Shown: positions 22,283 to 34,330 of the stretch, one piece after another
Numbering within the stretch: position 1 is the first letter of the stretch
Layout: each line of letters starts with the position of its first letter
NCBI GenBank assembly: GCA_030435675.1
Contig: CM059625.1
Span: 1,922,001 to 1,986,000 of the forward strand
Length of the DNA stretch: 64,000 bases
Direction of reading: 5' to 3'
Source: Steinernema hermaphroditum
Taxonomy: Eukaryota; Nematoda; Chromadorea; Rhabditida; Steinernematidae
Program-made: the position numbers and the translations under genes
The notes under the pieces: generated by a model
What the model was told of the DNA's origin: nothing
The model's database searches: none
What the model saw: only the letters and a program-made list of their open reading frames with translations

Positions 22283-23464
22283 TTATTGCAATGGCTGACC
22301 TTCGGCAAGCTTTTTCTTCGTGACCGCCCACCACGATGATAGTGGATCGTTCTCCTTCTTCGCTTGGTCATCGGTCATGTTGTCGTCCGCTTGGCGTTGG
22401 AAGACAAGTGAGACTTCGCACGTTGTAGGATTTCTTCCATAAGCCACGACCACAACTCGCATCGTCTGCTCGGCGTCATGCGAGTGGATTTCGTCCAGTT
22501 CCCACATCTTCATATCATCGCTGTCAACTGCCATTCTGAAGTCCTTCCTCAGCCATGTCTTCAAGTCCTTGCTGTTGCGAAGGTGTGTGCGAACGTCTTG
22601 CGTGGCGACTGCGAATATCTTCTTCTCTCTCCATGTCTTGCACATTGCGCGGGCAACAGATGACTCGATGTAGGCGTTCGGCATGTCGAGCCATTCAAAG
22701 TTCGGCTTCGTGACGAAGTTCTGGAACCACACGTTCAACTCGTCGTAGTGTTTCCTGGAGAAGTGGCCGCTGTTGAGGTAGATCTTCCTGAGATGCTTCG
22801 ATTGCAACTGGTTCAGCACGAATTTTTCGATCTTCCCCTGAAGCTCGTCATTCAGGTACCGGTTGTCGATTTCGAGAATAATATCGGAAAAGACACTATT
22901 GAAACACCGAAGTAGTGGAACTACTTCGTGGTCTCCGGCCACCAGCAGATAGTCAGTCATGTAAAGAGCGTACGAGGTGACAGCTTTCATGGTTGTCCGA
23001 CTCGGGTAGTGTATGATGGTCTCTGGTATTTGCTTGTTCTTCGCTTCCTTTCCAAACAGCTTCTCGAGCGATTTCTGATCAAGCGGCCGTCGGGAATATC
23101 CATCATTGCCGAGTACATACTGGCTCAACGAAACGGTCTCTTCGGATGCGTAGCACGTCACAGGCTGGTATCCTTGAGGGATCAGTCCCCACGGCCCTGA
23201 CACTTGAGACACCATTCCCAATTCGTTCATCGCGCACAGGTTCTGCTGAGCCGTAAGAATATCCTTGATGATCTTGTCGGGAAGTTCGGAGAGCTCATTG
23301 GTCGGCACTTCGGAACCGACACGGTAAATCTCGAAGGACATCAGCGTGCCCAGCCTTCGGCGGAAAAGGTCGTGCAGCCCCGTGTTCTTGTGGCGTTCTC
23401 GGTCCATGATCCCCTTGAAGCCATTCATGACATCATAATAAGTACGAGCTTCCTTGAGCGACAT
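22283..23464 (-). CDS. Intronless orphan protein (393 aa)
   Basis: One uninterrupted minus-strand frame from ATG at 23464 to TAA. The ATG directly follows TATATTCAG, a strong trans-splice acceptor, which fixes the start. The N-terminal region contains ELPDKIIKDIL, reminiscent of an F-box start but not sufficient to call one. The rest is a mixed globular sequence (HLRKIYLNSGHFSRKHYDEL, KTWREKKIFAVATQD) ending in a charged tail. No signal peptide or membrane span was seen. Its neighbours are split into many exons, so the lack of introns is notable. I do not recognise the family. It may be nematode-specific. Confidence 0.85.
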   Translation of the reverse strand: MSLKEARTYYDVMNGFKGIMDRERHKNTGLHDLFRRRLGTLMSFEIYRVGSEVPTNELSELPDKIIKDILTAQQNLCAMNELGMVSQVSGPWGLIPQGYQPVTCYASEETVSLSQYVLGNDGYSRRPLDQKSLEKLFGKEAKNKQIPETIIHYPSRTTMKAVTSYALYMTDYLLVAGDHEVVPLLRCFNSVFSDIILEIDNRYLNDELQGKIEKFVLNQLQSKHLRKIYLNSGHFSRKHYDELNVWFQNFVTKPNFEWLDMPNAYIESSVARAMCKTWREKKIFAVATQDVRTHLRNSKDLKTWLRKDFRMAVDSDDMKMWELDEIHSHDAEQTMRVVVVAYGRNPTTCEVSLVFQRQADDNMTDDQAKKENDPLSSWWAVTKKKLAEGQPLQ

Positions 23465-23670
23465 CTGAATATAACATAAAGGTAAGGAGAAAAAGATCGC
23501 GCACGTGGGGGATTAAAATCGTCAATGGTAAGTCGTTAAAATATGATGAGAATCGGCTGAAAGCAATGCAGTAACGCATTCTTTACGGGTAGTGTCAGCT
23601 CGCATTAGAGCAGTAGGATTAGTTGGACCAGAGAGCCTTTGTTCTTTTGCTTATAGCAACCGATCTACTT

Positions 23671-23672
<2 letters not shown>

Positions 23673-23739
<67 letters not shown>
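23673..23739. repeat. (TA)n microsatellite
   Basis: About 33 uninterrupted TA units. Length may be unreliable in assemblies. Confidence 0.97.
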
Positions 23740-23741
<2 letters not shown>

Positions 23742-23931
23742 ACGCACTATTAGAGACGATAGCTTTTTGATCGGACCCGATATGGATCGCGCGCAAGTGC
23801 ACTTGTTGAACAGATGTGCGCACTGAACACAAAGAGCTTTTGTGGATCATCATGTGGTACAGAAACATCCAAAGAATAATCCGAAACATGCCGTCTGATG
23901 GTCTTGATAAGCAATGTTTACAGGCTGACTG

Positions 23932-23996
23932 TAACGGACAAACATAAAACATGCCTTAAGTATATAACGGACAAACATGAAACATGCCTTAAACAG
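23932..23996. repeat. Two-copy tandem repeat
   Basis: The segment TAACGGACAAACATRAAACA followed by TGCCTTAA occurs twice in a row with a single base change (AAAAC/GAAAC). No function is evident. Confidence 0.8.
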
Positions 23997-24740
23997 CGTG
24001 CGCTAATCTCTTCTACCCGATTTATCGGTGCTAATTCACAAATGTGTGTTTAAGAAGCGTAGATAGAGGTGTTTGGTCGTTGCTTTGATGATTACGAAGT
24101 CTTTTATACCCGTGTTTTATCGGGAAACGCTCACAATGGTGGAGCCTTTTACAGACATGCTTATTTAGTTTTATGTAGCGAAATTCGTCGTTTTCGGACA
24201 GCTGGCGATACTTCGAACATGTCCCGCTTAAGTTTGTTGTGCATTCGAAATTGTAGGACGGCGTACGCCATAAATCGAACTATGAATAAGATCTATCAAC
24301 AAGCGAAGAAAAACGCGCTAGTCTACCTCGTTTTGCTCCCAAAGGTCACCTTGAAAATGGCCGCGGAGCAACGATCAATGATCATAGAGAAGTGTGACCG
24401 CACAACGCTTTTGTGACGCGCTACAAACTGACAAATAAGTTATTTGTCTAGAATCGTTTCCCGCATTTCGAAATTGTCGTTATAGGAGCAGCTGGAAATA
24501 TCTGACAACGCTATGAAATCAAAAGGAAATGAGTCGTTTGGCTTCTGGCGTGGCTTGGTGAGCGGGAAGAAGTCGTTGCGGGACCAGTTAGAAATGTGGT
24601 ATGTTGCTTGAATGCTCGACACCTGTGATTCTCAAATGACCCCAATCTCATCTTTCATTTCAATACTGCGCTTTCATAGGAATAATGAACGATAACAAAT
24701 ATCTGATTAACTGAACGAACCAACATCTATATACAGACAA

Positions 24741-27700
24741 TTAACGACGAACTTCGGGCATCTTCAGTATTTTGATCTTTTTGTTTTCCTTCAAATCTTG
24801 AATTCCCTGCGGTGTGAAGAACAAGAATTGAAAGGGGGCGAATTTTTCTGTGGCCGCGTAAGCGAATGCTTCCATTACCATTCGACGATTGCTCATGTCC
24901 ATGAAGACATCGAACTCATCTGAAAGTGACATGTTAGGTGCAGCGGTCGAATCTCCGCCTACCCAATAGTCGGAATGGACATTCAATGACCTCCCATAAT
25001 GCTAGAATAAAACATGCGGTGGCGTACGACCGTTCCCCGCCACTGAGACTTCGCAAATTCTTCTCCTCAGAGGACCATGTGTCAGTTGATAATCTGTGCG
25101 TGAACACTTTGATGTCCAGCGTTGCGGTTGAGAAGTCTATTTTCATAGAACCCTTGAATCCGCGAAGATTAACGTAACGCTCGAACGCAGCTTGCAGACG
25201 GACAGTAAGCTCAGCCACCGTGTGCTGCATTTCTCTGCGGCGGGATTCAGTAATTTCCTTTAAACGACGTACAACCACTTCGTTAGAATCGACGGCACTT
25301 TTCAAATTATGCAACGCTGCCTTTTGTTCTTTCAGGAGTTCAGGCGTCACCGGGATTCCTGCAGCTCTACAACTCATCCAACATTTCGTTGCGAAAAATA
25401 AGAACAAAACTCACGCTTCTTCGTATTTGCGTAGGTCCTCGTGTAGTCGTCGGTTAGCTTCTTCAAGCTCGTCCCTCGACGACACCTTTTCCAAATCGAA
25501 TTGCGGGCGATTCCTCTCAACACAAAGCCGCATCAGTTCTCCTTCCTTAGCCCTAGACCTTTCCCTATAACAAATAACCGTGCAGTCACCACAGGAACTA
25601 TGCATCTTACCGATAACTTTGAGCCTCGCACTCCTTGGCAGACCTTCGTGCTTCATATTCGGTGATGCGCAGGTCGTACGAGTTCACTTTATGCCTCTTT
25701 TCGGTGATTAGGGCTTCTGTCTCCACTCGACGATTCCTTACAGCTTCTTCTTGGAGATGAAGATCACGAAGATTCCTTTCAAGTTTAGACACCTCATCCT
25801 GCGCTGCTCGAGTACTCTGCTGCTTTGCTATTAGACTGTCCTTTGCTTCGACGCAGTTCCTCTTGATATCACTTATAGCTCGCTCATGCGCTCCGATCTC
25901 TAATTCCAAATTTGTGATCGTATCAACGTCTACCACTGTAGACATATCCCGAAGTTGGGCAATAATTTCGTCTCGCTTCTCCGCGCAGCTGTTAATGAAG
26001 CTTTGAAGCCGCCCCTCTTCATGTTCAGTGTTTGTCAGTTTCCGCTTCAATTCAGTAGAAATACGAGTAGACTAAACAACTTGCATTACAATCTTATGAT
26101 GTTAAATAGGAGTTTATACCTGCACAAGTTCCTGTGATACTGTTTCTAATGTCATCCGTAGATCGCCCAATTCAGCCACAAAATCTTTTTGTCTTTCTGC
26201 ATCACTATCTGCTAAGAGCCTGGCCTTGTAAGCGACATTGCTATAGAACCGATAGGGTTTTGCTGCGCTCACAGGGAGCGCCTCTCCAAAGTTGAGCGTC
26301 ATCGCTTTCGACACATTTCGCGGGGGCTGAAAGGGTGTGCAGGACACGATGGCGAACGATGGCCTTACAGAATTAGACATAAGCCTTCGTGCCTCCTCAT
26401 CACTATCCAATAGCAGTACTCCTGCAACTCCACAGTCTTCAATCAAGTTGTTGAAGACGTTATCATCGGTGACTGTAATTGCCCGCAACACTGTCAGTAG
26501 ATTGTGGTCGGGTTCGAATCTGCTTATATCAAGGCGTACGTCGTGAAATCTGAAAACATGTCAAATACTTAGAGTTGGATGTTCACTGATAATGGAAAAC
26601 CTTTGGCAGATTACAGTTGGCTTCATGCTGATACCGTTACGGTCAAGCAGATCATAAAACATCTTGCGATCCTCTCCGCTGGCTACTAGGAACGTACACA
26701 ATTGCCGTCTGAGAACGAATTCGACCACATTTAACCACTTCTCATCAGTGACGGATATGAAGGAACCTATAGCATGAAGAGCATAAGAAGGAGGCCTTTT
26801 AAACGTGTCAACATACCCACTGGTCCGATCGGTTGCCGTTGGAAAAGTGCAGTGTTCTCTGAGAGAATCTTCTTAATCCTCGGCACATCTTTTCCAAATC
26901 GGGCACTACGATCATTTAGGATGTCCTGCGTACGCCTCTGCTCCGCTTCAACGGTATCCTGCCGTTCTTTCGTGCTTCTCAGAAGCATCTGAAGCCTCCT
27001 AACTTCTTGCTCAGCTACTTCACGGTCTCGTTGGACTTTCGCGCGGCTTTCGTTGGTTTCCAACTGAAGCGACCTGCTGCATGTCTCTTCCGCCACAAGC
27101 CTCTCCATCTCGTCCTTCAGCCTCTGCTCATTAGCTTTGTGCTCTTTGTAGTTGCTAAAATTCAAAATCTGGACTGAATTACATTGAGGTGAGAACTTAC
27201 ATTCCCGCAAGCTGCTCGACCTGATTCATTAGCAGTGCGAGCTTGCGCTCCGCGGTAGATTGCTGCTTAGCGAGTGAGGAAATTTTGCTAGCCAACTCTC
27301 GCTCTTCTTCGGCTAACGTCTGCTGTTGCGCATCCTTCAACCGGTGGTCTTCTTGCTGTTGTTTTTTCCGAGCTTTCAGTTCCTGGCTTATCACAGCTTC
27401 GGCCAGGGTTTGGTTCAAGACTGCGATGCTTGCGGATACAGCTTCCTTCTTTGCCTTCAGGTTGCTGATCTTCATTTCTAGTTCGGTGATATAGCGATCG
27501 CAGCTGACGATATTCTCCCTGTTCTCCTTCAAAGGCAGCCATTCCATCTCCCACTCAACGTCCTGCATTTCATCAGTCACCTGGTGAATTTTGTGCGTGG
27601 TGGCCAGACGTGATTTAGACTGCTCGTACTTTCTAAATCATAATTAGCACGTCTTAAAAACGACAAAAATAACAGACTCCTGATGCCGGTTCAGCAGCTC

Positions 27701-28610
27701 CTTGCATTCATTTAATTTGATTTGACAGTCATGAAGCTGCTTCTTTGACTCTTCATAATTGCTTTGCACAGTTCCCACCTTTGAAACTTCTATGAACATC
27801 TAAATAGAGGTCGCCGATTTTCTGCAACAGCAGAGGAGCTCACTTGGAAAAGTTTCTTGGGCTGTAGGTTCTGAAGAAATTCGCGCGATCTGTCTTGAGA
27901 CATCCATACAACGGGATTTTCAAGATCAATGTTGAATCGTCGGCAAATTTCATCCAGGTCACGCTTTTTCCTTGATACGGTCACTTCCCTCCCGGATACT
28001 GCGCAGCGAGACTTCAGCTCATATGAAATGCTCTTGGACGTGATCGTACGACGAACGACAATTTGTCTTGCGTAGTTTGGATGCGATCCTATTCCCTCAT
28101 TTGTCAGAACTATGGTGATCTGAGCACGGTTTGTGCCTTCCCTGATATACGCAGCGGCATTACCACCTCGTTCGTTGGCTCGACCACGACCACCCAATCC
28201 TAAATTTATCGCAGCGAACAGGGCACTTTTCCCGCCTAAGAGAGAAAAGTTTAAGAAAGTCAGAAGTAAAGGAGCCACCCACTTCCGTTCGATCCTCCGA
28301 TGTATGTGCAGTTTCTGTCTTCGTCGAAGTTCACAAGGAGGTGCTTGTGACACATGAAGTTCTCGAGTTCGACGGAAACTAGTCGTCCCGCAATCTTGCA
28401 TTCCTGGTCCATTTTTTCGCGATCTTCCATATGATGGTCTTCCACTTCGGTATTATCCTTCTGACCCTCGGAAAGGTTGTAGCCTTCATCAGTGATGTCT
28501 TCTTTTGCAGATTCCTCTACACGGACTCTCTTCGCTAAACGTGAGCGCTCATAAGGACCTTCAGAGCTCAACAGCTCCGAGCGTCTCTTTGGCGGTTCCG
28601 GTGAAGACAT
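24741..28610 (-). CDS. smc-6: SMC6, subunit of the SMC5/6 complex (1,133 aa)
   Basis: Eleven phase-consistent exons: 28283-28610, 27844-28235, 27678-27799, 27201-27632, 26817-27154, 26601-26766, 26120-26549, 25611-26071, 25415-25564, 24963-25366 and 24741-24919. The Walker A motif GGSNGSGKSA (about residues 105-114) spans the first intron. Long coiled coils flank a hinge (near PIGPVGSFISVTDEKW). The ABC signature SLSGGERSYAT sits near residue 1047 and the Walker B DEFDVFMD near 1075, the latter with the wording characteristic of SMC6 rather than SMC1-5. With SMC5 it forms an ATP-driven ring that handles recombination intermediates and replication stress in the nucleus. The length is normal for the family and all ATPase motifs are intact. 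The N-terminal 60 residues are acidic and variable, as in other SMC6 proteins. Confidence 0.97.
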
Positions 28611-30168
28611 TTCGACAAAAATGACAATAGTGGTGAGTAAGTATCTACAAACCAGTGAATAGTCACTAATAGAGGAAATGTACAAGAATCGCGAAAATTG
28701 AGAACATTGCGACCGTATGGGAAGATATAATAAATTTGTTAGTACTACGAACAGAGAACACACAGAAGTTGACGAACATGTCATCCCGATTACCTGACAA
28801 TCATAGTCGCAAGGCATTTCTATTGCCCGATAAAGGAAAATGTTTTCTAACCCTCACATTGAAGTTAATCTCTAGGGCAAGGTTTCGCCTGCACCGAGCA
28901 CTTTAGCGGAACATTCAAATTTGCCGCAAACCAACGTGATACAACTGCGCACCGCCTAGAATGAGTTGCATATCTTGTCGCTTTCGTGCGGTTGGATTCT
29001 ACTGGGGTTCTTGCGGATAAGCTAATGATACTGGGGATTGCACTAATGGCCGTGAGCCATCAGTGATTGCACTAATGGCCGTGAGCCATCAGTGCCCTTC
29101 TAAGATTGTGTCAAATCGTCTGTAAACCAACCACCCTAAGGACATTTTGCGTTTGTAACACTTGACATAAACTGACATAAATAAACTTTGACATAAACTT
29201 TGACAGATAAAAGTTTTTCCTGATTAGCACATTTCGTCCGAAGTCGATTAGTTTGATAAAGCGAATCGAAACGTTTCTTAACGGCAGTGTATGTACGTTT
29301 CCTCCTTCGTAATATCGCTAAAAGTGCAAAGAGAGGACGTCACGCACGGCCCGCGAGCGACCATGGTGCAAGCGCAGCCAGCCAAAGTGCATGCCATAGT
29401 TGAGAGAGAATGAAATAATTTGATTCGCGCTTCATCGGGAATACCTGAAGCTGACGAAATTAGCTCGTCGCCCTTACCCTAATTACAAACGCGAACGCGC
29501 TATGTAGTCAAGCACGATGGAGGGAGACAAGGAGGGCAAAGCGCACCGGCGGACCCACCGCTTGCTAGCCTCCTTTAGAATGCAATTGCGACTGAAGGCC
29601 GACTTTTGCTACACGTCCTGACTGTTTATGCAATGAGCAGAATGCGTTTACAAAAATGGGCGCGCCCATGTGATGTGCATAAGACACCGATAACGGGGAG
29701 AGCACGCAAAAATTAGTACACCAATCACTGTACCCCGGAGGTGTTCGTAAAACTGTGATAACGTGTGAAACACAGTCGGTGGCACTCCTCGATAACACCT
29801 TGAAAGTGGGTCGGTGACTTGACTGTTACTGGCATATCCACCCGGTTGCCATCTTTGCGTTGCGATTGCCAGCGAAAGGAAGACGTCCGGCTTCATGACA
29901 GATTTTCTGAGTCCTTTCTGTTGAAAAATGATCGAGTTCCAAGTTTCGCGTTGACTCAAATGGCAGTGTGATCTAGAGAGCAGCTAGTCTAACTCTGTCT
30001 ACGCGTCGTCTTCCACTCGATGTGCTGCACTGCACTGACCCAACCGATATGAATGCAACCGCCACACCCATGTTGGACAATGCCATTTATTAATTACTAA
30101 AATAATCAAAACGTTACAATGACCTGATACGGTCTCACAAAATGTATCTAACGCAGTTCGAAGTCTGC
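28611..30168. other. Intergenic stretch between smc-6 and irk
   Basis: The smc-6 promoter should lie just right of 28610. A minus-strand frame of 103 codons at 29648-29959 has no family or splice support. A repeated GACATAAACT motif occurs around 29163-29205. No gene was identified. Confidence 0.5.
29036..29094. repeat. Two-copy 29-30-base tandem repeat
   Basis: ATTGCACTAATGGCCGTGAG plus CCATCAGTG occurs twice head to tail. Within each unit TGGC and GCCA can pair, so each unit could form a small hairpin. Confidence 0.85.
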
Positions 30169-32298
30169 TCAGTCTTCGCTGTTCGAGGGCTGACGGTCGG
30201 CCATATCTTCGAGCAGAGACAGAAGAAGCTAAAACGGTCAGTGTATTCAAGTAAATTTCCAAAAAACAAACCTCATAAATGGCGATCCGCGCGGCATTTG
30301 AGGCGGAGCAGCGGGCCTTCCCTCCAAGACCATACTTCATCTAAATCAGTTGATGTATTCACTTAAATTTCGAAAAAATTTACCTTGAGAATGGCGAGCT
30401 TCTCGGCAGCCAATTTGACAACGGAGTCCACCGATGAGTTCAAGTTGTTCATCGTCATGGCAGTGAACGGGCTGCCGTTGACAGGCATCGGAAACTGCCC
30501 GGTGACCTTACCATCGGAGGTTACACAGCTTCCACCCGTCTTAATAAGAAAATGAATATGTGTGTGAATCATCAACAATAGTTACCATATGCGGAGCCAT
30601 CTTGCCGGTAGAGCCGTCGCGAGGTGCTGAGTCGTCTCCGTCTTCGCGGTTGGAGGACTGATGACGACGGTACTCTCGCATGGCAGATATGCGAGCCTAA
30701 AGCGGTGGATGTGTTCAACTAAATTTCCAAAAAGAAAACAACCAGCAAAATGGCGGCGGTACGAGCTGTCGAGGGCTTATCAATCGGTTTGGCCTCAAGG
30801 GAGCCTCCGCCAGCCGCCATCCACTTCTGGATCCCGCTGAGGTTGAAGTCGGAGAAGGCGTTGTCACCCGCCTTAATAACACAATGAATACAGTTTGCAA
30901 ATCATCAACAATAGTTACCATGACTGGAGTCAGTTCGCCGGTTGTCCAGTGGGAAGGCGCGTTATCGCTGCATGCTGAGGCGAACACGGCTGTGTCCTCG
31001 AAATCAAACAACCTAGACCGCCTCATAAGACAGAGTGATAAGAAGCAAACAACTTCTCCTTGTAGATGATGTCCGACGGAAAGTATTCCTTACGGAATTG
31101 CAGAACTGAACGCATTCCTTTCAGGTCGGCAACAATTTTGAATTCGCCGGTGCCGGCCCCGTCAAACTTCGAAAAAGGAAAAAATGGAGAACGTCGGCTG
31201 ATTTCGTGGACCACGGTGACAGTACACCGTCCTCCAAAACGAATGCGTGCAGATTCGCAGTCGACATGCATTTCCGAGCACTCGAAACGCAGCGCATCCT
31301 CTTCGTTCTGGACGACCTTAACGTAGGAGAACGGAGACTCTTTCGGAGCGGACTTGCTGATGATCTTAAATTACTTAGGCTAAATGAAGTCTACGCATCA
31401 TTGTTACCTCCATGCGAACTTTCCCCTGAGCCAGGTGTGTCCTGCTTACGTTGTCAATGCTAATCACGAGGCACACCTTGCCATTGCGTTTCATGACCAC
31501 AGCATGCTTGCTGAACGAAGGTGGGGCTGCTTTTTTCGGTAGATGATACATCATCTGGCTGAAGAGAACAGCCAGAACAATGAATGCCGTAGCGTGTGCC
31601 AGCACAATCTGTGCCGTGTTGAGTAGAGCCACTGTGGCGCATTCGCCCGTGAGCACCCTGCAACATATTATTCCCTGTTAGATTTATCTAAGCTTTTTTC
31701 ATATAGGAAAGCAACGTGCGCTACACTTTTCCTGCTAGTCGGACGATTTTCTACAAAAGCTTTCACTCAATTTGAAGGATCAATCTGATGGATCAAAAAG
31801 GGCAGGCGAGTCTTTTCTATACAGCGTTGCCGCTGTGCGGATGTGTCACTCACCTTGGACCATAAACGTAGCCGTATGATAGTTGCGTAGTTGCTGACAA
31901 CTTAAGCATATCAGCAAATGAGTTCGCATTGTATACACAAGGCTTCCAGAATCCACCGTCGTCTTGAATATCTCCGTGTAGAAGAGCTTGAAGGTAGTAC
32001 AAAACAGCGAAAACGCTCATCGTAGAAATCATCCAGGCAAGATAGATGGCTGCAAGGCGTTGCAGGCGCATTTCAAGAAGCGCTGTGCACCATTCGCTAA
32101 AACGTTAGCATAAGAGTAGAAGTCATGCTAAAGGATCGCTTACGAGATGATATTGCCGTACGACACCGAAGGACGACCTCCCCTCAGACGACCAATGTAA
32201 CCCTGTGTTACCGGCATGTTGCGCCGTGCGATCTTCTTCTCCACCGGAGAACGGCGCCGTTTCTGAAACGGCTTACTGCGTTTGGCCGTCACAAACAT
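30169..32298 (-). CDS. irk: Inward-rectifier (Kir) potassium channel family protein (528 aa)
   Basis: Ten phase-consistent exons: 32144-32298, 31854-32096, 31408-31657, 31054-31364, 30919-31021, 30743-30871, 30586-30696, 30384-30539, 30272-30340 and 30169-30228. The start ATG follows TTCTTTCAG by ten bases. TM1 is about residues 62-90 (LAWMISTMSVFAVLYYL) ending at the Kir hallmark LLHGD. The pore Cys pair is kept (KPCV and GEC), and TM2 is about 140-163. The cytoplasmic Kir immunoglobulin-like domain is clear (FSKHAVVMKRNGKVCL, VVHEISRRSPFF, GEFKIVADLKGM). The pore signature, however, reads TTQLSYGYVYG instead of T-I-G-Y/F-G. The last five exons form a Ser/Asp/Gln-rich tail from duplicated modules. 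It may be a modified channel or a subunit that assembles with other irk proteins. Confidence 0.92.
30229..30918 (-). repeat. Repeated intron-exon modules in the irk 3' end
   Basis: Two introns (30872-30918 and 30540-30585) share GTAACTATTGTTGATGATT, a central TATTCATT and the end TTATTAAG. Three others (30697-30742, 30341-30383 and 30229-30271) share GGAAATTTA or CGAAATTTAA, a run of T before it, and TGAAYACA...TTTAG. The exon ends next to them are also alike (ATTTTGCTG, ATTCTCAAG, ATTTATGAG), as are parts of exons 7 and 10 (encoding SSNRED and PSNSED). This indicates tandem duplication of intron-exon units within the gene. Confidence 0.85.
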
Positions 32299-32905
32299 GT
32301 TTAAGTACCTGAAAGAAGTGAATAGAAAAACAGATACGAAGGGAGCAAAGGTGCGCGTATAACGAAACGCGTAGGAGGAGAAGGAACTGACACGAGCCGC
32401 CCACGGCTGGCAGCGGTGAGGAGCCGACCGTCCCGACGGCCAATGACTGTGTGATACAGTCAAGCTGGCAAGCTGGAGATCGAAAGTGGGCGTGTCCGAT
32501 GATTTCAGCATGCGGCGCGGCTGGGAGGAGAAAATGCGAACGCGACCAGCAGCAGCTGGTCATATGGTAATAGGGAGAGGCGACGATTTGCTAGTGAATA
32601 CTAAAAACGATAAAATAAGAGGTATTGGCAACAGAGTAGAGGATTCTGTCAATGCAGGGCCCTACAAGATATATAGTACTCATATAAAGTGCGACTCATT
32701 TGCTTTTTTTGCAGAGATTAAAGCCTTCTGATAAGTTTGCTTCTCTTTTTCATCCTTTGATGAGTTATCTAACGCCACTTAGCTCTCAGCTCTCCAGAAA
32801 GTTTCGTCTAAACTGCTCGGCTATCAAATGAAAATCCGTAATCGATTGTTTCAATTTGGATACATTCAGCCACAATTTGAATAATATACAATCCTGTAGA
32901 GACCA

Positions 32906-33095
32906 GCAAGTCCTAGGGGCGAGCGCGAACGAGCCTGTAAAGGCGCGAGCGAGCGCCAACGTAAAAGGCGAACAACTCCCGGGGCGAGCGCAAGAGAGCC
33001 CGTAGATGCGGCAATCCCTGGAGCGAGGTGAACAACTCCCAAGGCAAGCGCGAGCGAGCCTGTAGAGGCGAGAAACTCCTAAGGGTGAGCACGAG
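32906..33095. repeat. GC-rich imperfect tandem repeat
   Basis: Variants of GGCGAGCGCGAACGAGCCTG followed by TA(A/G)AGGCG and AACTCC recur about four times. It is much more GC-rich than its surroundings. Confidence 0.7.
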
Positions 33096-34159
33096 CATCT
33101 CACTTTCCCCGACCCTGCAAAACACAGCACCGCACGGCGCTTGTTTGGCTACCGAATAAAATAGAAAATGAGATGAAAGTTTGCGCGCACGCAGCCGTGA
33201 ATGCAGATTGCCGGTCGTCCAATGGAAGAGTGATCGGCGGCGCCTCACCTCAGATCCACGCAGCTGCGCTCCAAATGTCAATAATCATCACAGAAAAGGA
33301 ATCGAGGGACACATCACTGTGGGAAGGGCAATGAAGTCAGCCGCATCATCGCAAGGCACAAGCGCACGGGATTTCACAACGCCCGATCTTCGGAAGGGCA
33401 AGGCAACCAAGCGACTGACAAACGCGGATCGAGGGCCGATGAAGAATGATCGCTATCACCCTCGTTCCAGACGTAAACAGTGCCGAACAAGGTGCTTGTC
33501 TATATCAACAACAAGGGCATAAAAGTACAATGAGGACCCGATCGACGCTATAAAGCGCCTACAGTCAAACACATGCCCCCCATTCATACAACTGTCAAAG
33601 CGAATTCCACTTTTTGCATCCAGACATGATCATGGCGCGACAAAAATGCAAAAAAAACGCAGTTGCAAACGATCGCTGGCGCCACGATACAAAGGGGCCG
33701 CCGAGCTTCCGTCGGCCGGTCATCAGACATGCTATTTTTTGTCCACATATGCAAATCAGTCTAGACAGTGCATGAGAACAAAAGTACACATAGTCTTCTG
33801 TAGAAACTGTACAAGAACCTTAATGGAATACATGGCGATCAATCTGCACTGTGCTAGTGAAACCTGACCATCGCTATGAAGCGTAGATAGAGCAGTAAAA
33901 AGAATAGAGACGGAGCCCCCGGTGTCGACTCAGCTCGGCTTAGAACTCAGAATCAAGGAAAGCTATCGAAGAAAAACGCGTACCCCTTTCCATATGCACT
34001 TTGCCTCTCATCAGCACTCTCTCCTCGTCGCTCGCTGCCGTTCGTGTTGACTCCAGAGGCATCTGAGCGGTGACACGATACAATAGCGGCATTTTTGAAC
34101 GTAGCGTCGTAAGCGCGACGTAAGCGTCACAACCGCGGACTGGTCCGCAGAATATTGAC

Positions 34160-34330
34160 CCGCAAACTAAAGTTAGGGTTTCGGCTGCAGGCGAGCGAAG
34201 CGAGCAACGTATTCATTTTTGTTCATGGCCTAACATCAATGGCTTAGGCTTAGCCTCATATCTATAGATTTTAAGCGAGCGCTGTAGTCTTAACAACTTT
34301 CTTAGTTTCCTAGTACCATCGACTGTTGTA
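34160..34330 (+). repeat. Copy of a dispersed repeat family
   Basis: The segment with ATTCATTTTTGTTC, GGCTTAGGCTTAG, GTCTTAACA and TCCTAGTACC resembles the 3' end of the repeat at 47905-48640 (ATTTCATTTTTGGCTCGGCT, GGCTTAGGACT, GTCTTAACAG, TCCTAGTACTG). It is diverged and lacks the long poly(A). Confidence 0.5.

Larger units (their letters stand above)
23465..24740. other. Intergenic stretch with simple repeats
   Basis: Contains a (TA)n tract and a short tandem duplication, listed separately. A plus-strand frame of 115 codons at 24069-24416 has no splice or family support. I see no gene. Confidence 0.5.

Noticed and set aside
24069..24416. 115-codon plus-strand frame
   Set aside because: No acceptor, donor or known motif. 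It lies in intergenic DNA with simple repeats.
33181..33522. 113-codon plus-strand frame
   Set aside because: It sits in repeat-like DNA next to the GC-rich repeat and lacks any domain or splice support.
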